A DNA stretch of 37,357 nt from Gemmatimonadaceae bacterium (lineage in GTDB: Bacteria > Gemmatimonadota > Gemmatimonadetes > Gemmatimonadales > Gemmatimonadaceae). The position numbers and the translations under genes were made by a program. The DNA is taken from positions 1 to 37,357 of the forward strand of contig JABFXC010000042.1 of assembly GCA_013361935.1 (NCBI GenBank). Reading direction: 5' to 3'. Below, in pieces: positions 35,249 through 37,357 of the stretch (positions are counted from its first letter, which is position 1; every line of letters starts with the position of its first letter). The notes beneath the pieces are model-generated. The model was not told the origin of the DNA. It searched no databases and saw only the letters and a list, made by a program, of their open reading frames with translations.

Positions 35249-35923
35249 ATGACCGCCGAAGCACAGGCTCGCCCGCGCCCGCGCGCCCTGGACGCTCGTG
35301 GCGCCGACCCGCGATCCACCCCCAGGCGGCGGCTCGGGTGGCGGCTGCTCGCCGCGGTGATCGTCGCGCTGCTCGGGGGGTGGATCCTCACGATGGCGGA
35401 GATCGTCACCACCGGGCGCCGCGACGAAGCGCGGCCCGCGTCGGCGATCGTCGTGCTCGGGGCCGCGCAGTACGTCGGCCGGCCGTCGCCGGTGCTCCGG
35501 GCACGCCTCGATCACGCCATCGAGCTCTGGCGCGCGGGAATGGCGCCGCGGGTGATCTTCACCGGGGGACGCGGCGAGGGGGACACGACGAGCGAGGCCG
35601 CGGTGAGCCGTCGCTACGCGCTCCGCCGCGGGGTCCCGGACAGCGCGATCGTCCTCGAGACGCAGGGACGGACGACGCGCGAGTCGCTGAGCGGGGTCGC
35701 GGCGATCCTGAAGGGCCAGCCGCGCCACGACGTGATCCTCGTCAGCGATCCCTTTCACATGCTGCGGCTGTCCATACTGGCGCGGCGGTTCGGTCTCGAG
35801 CCGCTCACGTCGCCGACGCGGACGAGCCCGATCTCGCAGAACCGGGATCAGGCGTGGCGCTATGTGGTCGGCGAGTCGTTCAAGGTACCCGTCGTCTTTC
35901 TTCTCGAACGGAGGTCGCAGTGA
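35249..35923 (+). CDS. DUF218 / YdcF-like envelope protein
   Basis: The 224-residue protein has a basic N-terminus and one TM helix (about 32-50). The DUF218 core follows: ASAIVVLGAAQYVGRPSPVL, then APRVIFTGGRGEGD, TSEAAVSRRYALRRGVP, and LVSDPFHMLR. ATG 35249 is preferred over TTG 35240. Relatives (YdcF, SanA, ElyC) act in cell-envelope or cofactor-related roles, but the reaction is unsettled. Its stop overlaps the next GTG by 4 bp, so it is coupled to the M16 protease. Confidence 0.88.
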   Translation: MTAEAQARPRPRALDARGADPRSTPRRRLGWRLLAAVIVALLGGWILTMAEIVTTGRRDEARPASAIVVLGAAQYVGRPSPVLRARLDHAIELWRAGMAPRVIFTGGRGEGDTTSEAAVSRRYALRRGVPDSAIVLETQGRTTRESLSGVAAILKGQPRHDVILVSDPFHMLRLSILARRFGLEPLTSPTRTSPISQNRDQAWRYVVGESFKVPVVFLLERRSQ

Positions 35924-37299
35924 GAGGGATTCGCCAGCTGACCGTGACGACCGCGCTGCTCGCCGGCGCGGTCGCGCTCGCGGCGCCGCGCGGCATCGCG
36001 CAGTCGGTGCCGTCGATCAGGGTCGAGCGGTTCACGCTCCCCAACGGGCTCGAAGTGCTGCTTCACGAGGATCATTCGACGCCGATCGTCGCCGTCGACA
36101 CCTGGTACCACGTCGGCTCCTCGAACGAGCAGCCGGGGCGCACGGGGTTCGCGCATCTCTTCGAGCACATCATGTTCATGGGCTCGGAGCACGTCCCGGT
36201 CGGCGCCTTCGACCAGTGGCTCGAGTCGGCGGGAGCGTACAACAACGGCTCGACGACGCAGGACCGCACGAACTACTACGAGGTGATGCCGTCGAACGCG
36301 CTCCCGCTCGCGCTCTGGCTCGACGCGGACCGCATGGGCTGGCTGCTGCCGACGATGGACCAGGCGAAGCTCGACCTGCAGCGCGACGTCGTGAAGAACG
36401 AGCGGCGCGAGCGCGTCGACAACGTGCCGTACGGGCGGGCCAGCGAGACCATCCTCGGCGCGCTCTTCCCGAAGAGCCATCCATACTCGTGGCCCGTGAT
36501 CGGCTCGATGGCCGATCTCTCGGCGGCGTCGCTCGAGGACGTCAAGAATTTCTTCCGCACGTACTACGCGCCGAACAACGCGACGCTGACGATCGCCGGC
36601 GACTTCGACGCGGACAGCGTGAAGCGGTGGGTGAACCGCTACTTCGCGCAGATCCCGCGCGGTCCGGCGGTGCCGTCGAACACGAGCGTCCCGCCCGTCT
36701 CGCTCGCGCGCGACACCGTGCTCGTGCTCGAGGACCGCGTGCAGCTGCCGCGGCTCTACTATGCCTGGCACACGCCGAAGGCGCTGACCGACGACGACGC
36801 GGCGCTCGACGTCCTCGCCTTCATCCTCGCCGGGGACAAGAGCTCGCGGCTGTACACGAAGCTCGTCTACCAGGCGCAGAGCGCGCAGCAGGTGAACGCG
36901 AACCAGTCCAGCGCGCGGCTCGACAGCTGGTTCCAGGTCGTCGCGACGCCGAAGCAGGGACATACGCCCACCGAGATGGCGGCGGCGATCGACTCGGAGA
37001 TCGCGCGGCTCGCGAAGGACGGACCGACGCCGCGCGAGGTGGAGCGCGCGCAGAACTCCTACCGCACGAACTTCCTCGACGCGATGGCGAGCGTGCTCGG
37101 CAAGGCGGAGCAGCTGAACAACTACAACTATCTCGTCGGCCAGCCCGACTACACGAAGCAGGACGCGGCGCGCTACGACCGCGTGACGCCAGCCGACGTG
37201 CAGCGAGTAGCGTCGCGATATCTCACGGCGCCGAAGGTCGTGCTGACGATCGTCCCGCAGGGAAAGACCGACATGGCCGTGAAGGGAGGCACCCGCTGA
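35920..37299 (+). CDS. M16-family zinc protease with signal peptide
   Basis: About 459 residues from GTG 35920, overlapping the previous stop (GTGA). A signal peptide (QLTVTTALLAGAVALAAPRG, then AQS) sends it to the periplasm. The inverted zinc motif HLFEH (about 79-83) and the distal Glu in NERRERVDN are present, so this is a catalytically competent subunit. The second half holds the R/Y substrate-closing region. Bacterial M16B enzymes often work with an inactive partner; the following gene starts at 37299 and may encode it. It is coupled to the DUF218 gene upstream. Confidence 0.94.
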   Translation: MRGIRQLTVTTALLAGAVALAAPRGIAQSVPSIRVERFTLPNGLEVLLHEDHSTPIVAVDTWYHVGSSNEQPGRTGFAHLFEHIMFMGSEHVPVGAFDQWLESAGAYNNGSTTQDRTNYYEVMPSNALPLALWLDADRMGWLLPTMDQAKLDLQRDVVKNERRERVDNVPYGRASETILGALFPKSHPYSWPVIGSMADLSAASLEDVKNFFRTYYAPNNATLTIAGDFDADSVKRWVNRYFAQIPRGPAVPSNTSVPPVSLARDTVLVLEDRVQLPRLYYAWHTPKALTDDDAALDVLAFILAGDKSSRLYTKLVYQAQSAQQVNANQSSARLDSWFQVVATPKQGHTPTEMAAAIDSEIARLAKDGPTPREVERAQNSYRTNFLDAMASVLGKAEQLNNYNYLVGQPDYTKQDAARYDRVTPADVQRVASRYLTAPKVVLTIVPQGKTDMAVKGGTR

Positions 37300-37357
37300 T
37301 GCGCCACGCCATTCCGATCGCCGCGCTCGTCGTCGCGGCCTGCACGAGCGCGCCGGC
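37299..37357 (+). CDS. Start of a lipoprotein gene (cut off by the window edge)
   Basis: The visible 19 residues read MRHAIPIAALVVAACTSAP, a lipoprotein signal peptide with Cys15. The ATG overlaps the M16 stop (TGATG). By context it could be the partner M16 subunit, but only the leader is seen. Confidence 0.6.
   Translation, partial: MRHAIPIAALVVAACTSAP

Overview
The window is a compact, very GC-rich (roughly 70% by eye) stretch of a Gram-negative-type bacterial chromosome that contains the chromosomal replication origin. The organism is probably a Gemmatimonadota member or a similar GC-rich lineage. That is inferred from the many small Cys-anchored lipoproteins, a GWxTD-domain protein, a two-TM histidine kinase and an M16 protease with a signal peptide. 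No 16S gene or other decisive marker is present. Apart from three intergenic palindromes, no insertion sequence, prophage, CRISPR array or tRNA was recognised.

Left arm (1-9.6 kb): the end of a nucleoside/sugar-type ABC permease pair, a lipoprotein, an ATG22/UMF1-like MFS transporter coupled to a large PlsC-family acyltransferase, a small DUF4031-like protein, a type IV pilin-like protein and DNA polymerase I.

9.6-20.3 kb: a cold-shock protein with a textbook promoter, SD and terminator; a dolichol-kinase-like membrane protein; a GWxTD lipoprotein; then a signalling block. The block holds a Ser/Thr kinase, a membrane histidine kinase, pyrE, a degenerate histidine-kinase-like protein, a chemoreceptor, an AraC-type regulator and a membrane-anchored pseudokinase.

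20.3-26.3 kb: RNase P RNA (rnpB), a lipoprotein, a DUF4126 membrane protein, dnaN, a probable oriC between dnaN and dnaA, dnaA, and then divergently rpmH, rnpA and yidD. Both subunits of RNase P are therefore encoded within about 5.5 kb.

26.3-37.4 kb: yidC, an MBL-fold hydrolase where khpB/jag often lies, mnmE, a DUF2268-like metalloprotease (minus strand), a DUF2225 zinc-ribbon protein, upp (minus strand), a 57-aa ORF, a beta-CASP nuclease, a TetR regulator, a DUF218 protein, an M16 protease and the start of a lipoprotein. Thirteen of 15 genes right of dnaA point rightward, with the presumed replication fork.

Most notable signals: (1) the octamer CGTTAGGC occurs 15 times, in all reading-frame contexts and at stop codons; (2) three intergenic palindromes form a repeat family; (3) phased TAG/CAG trinucleotides beside DnaA-box-like sites resemble a DnaA-trio unwinding element; (4) rnpA has its conserved N-terminus encoded but no canonical start codon in front of it; (5) several genes appear leaderless, with a -10 hexamer 5-8 nt before the start codon.
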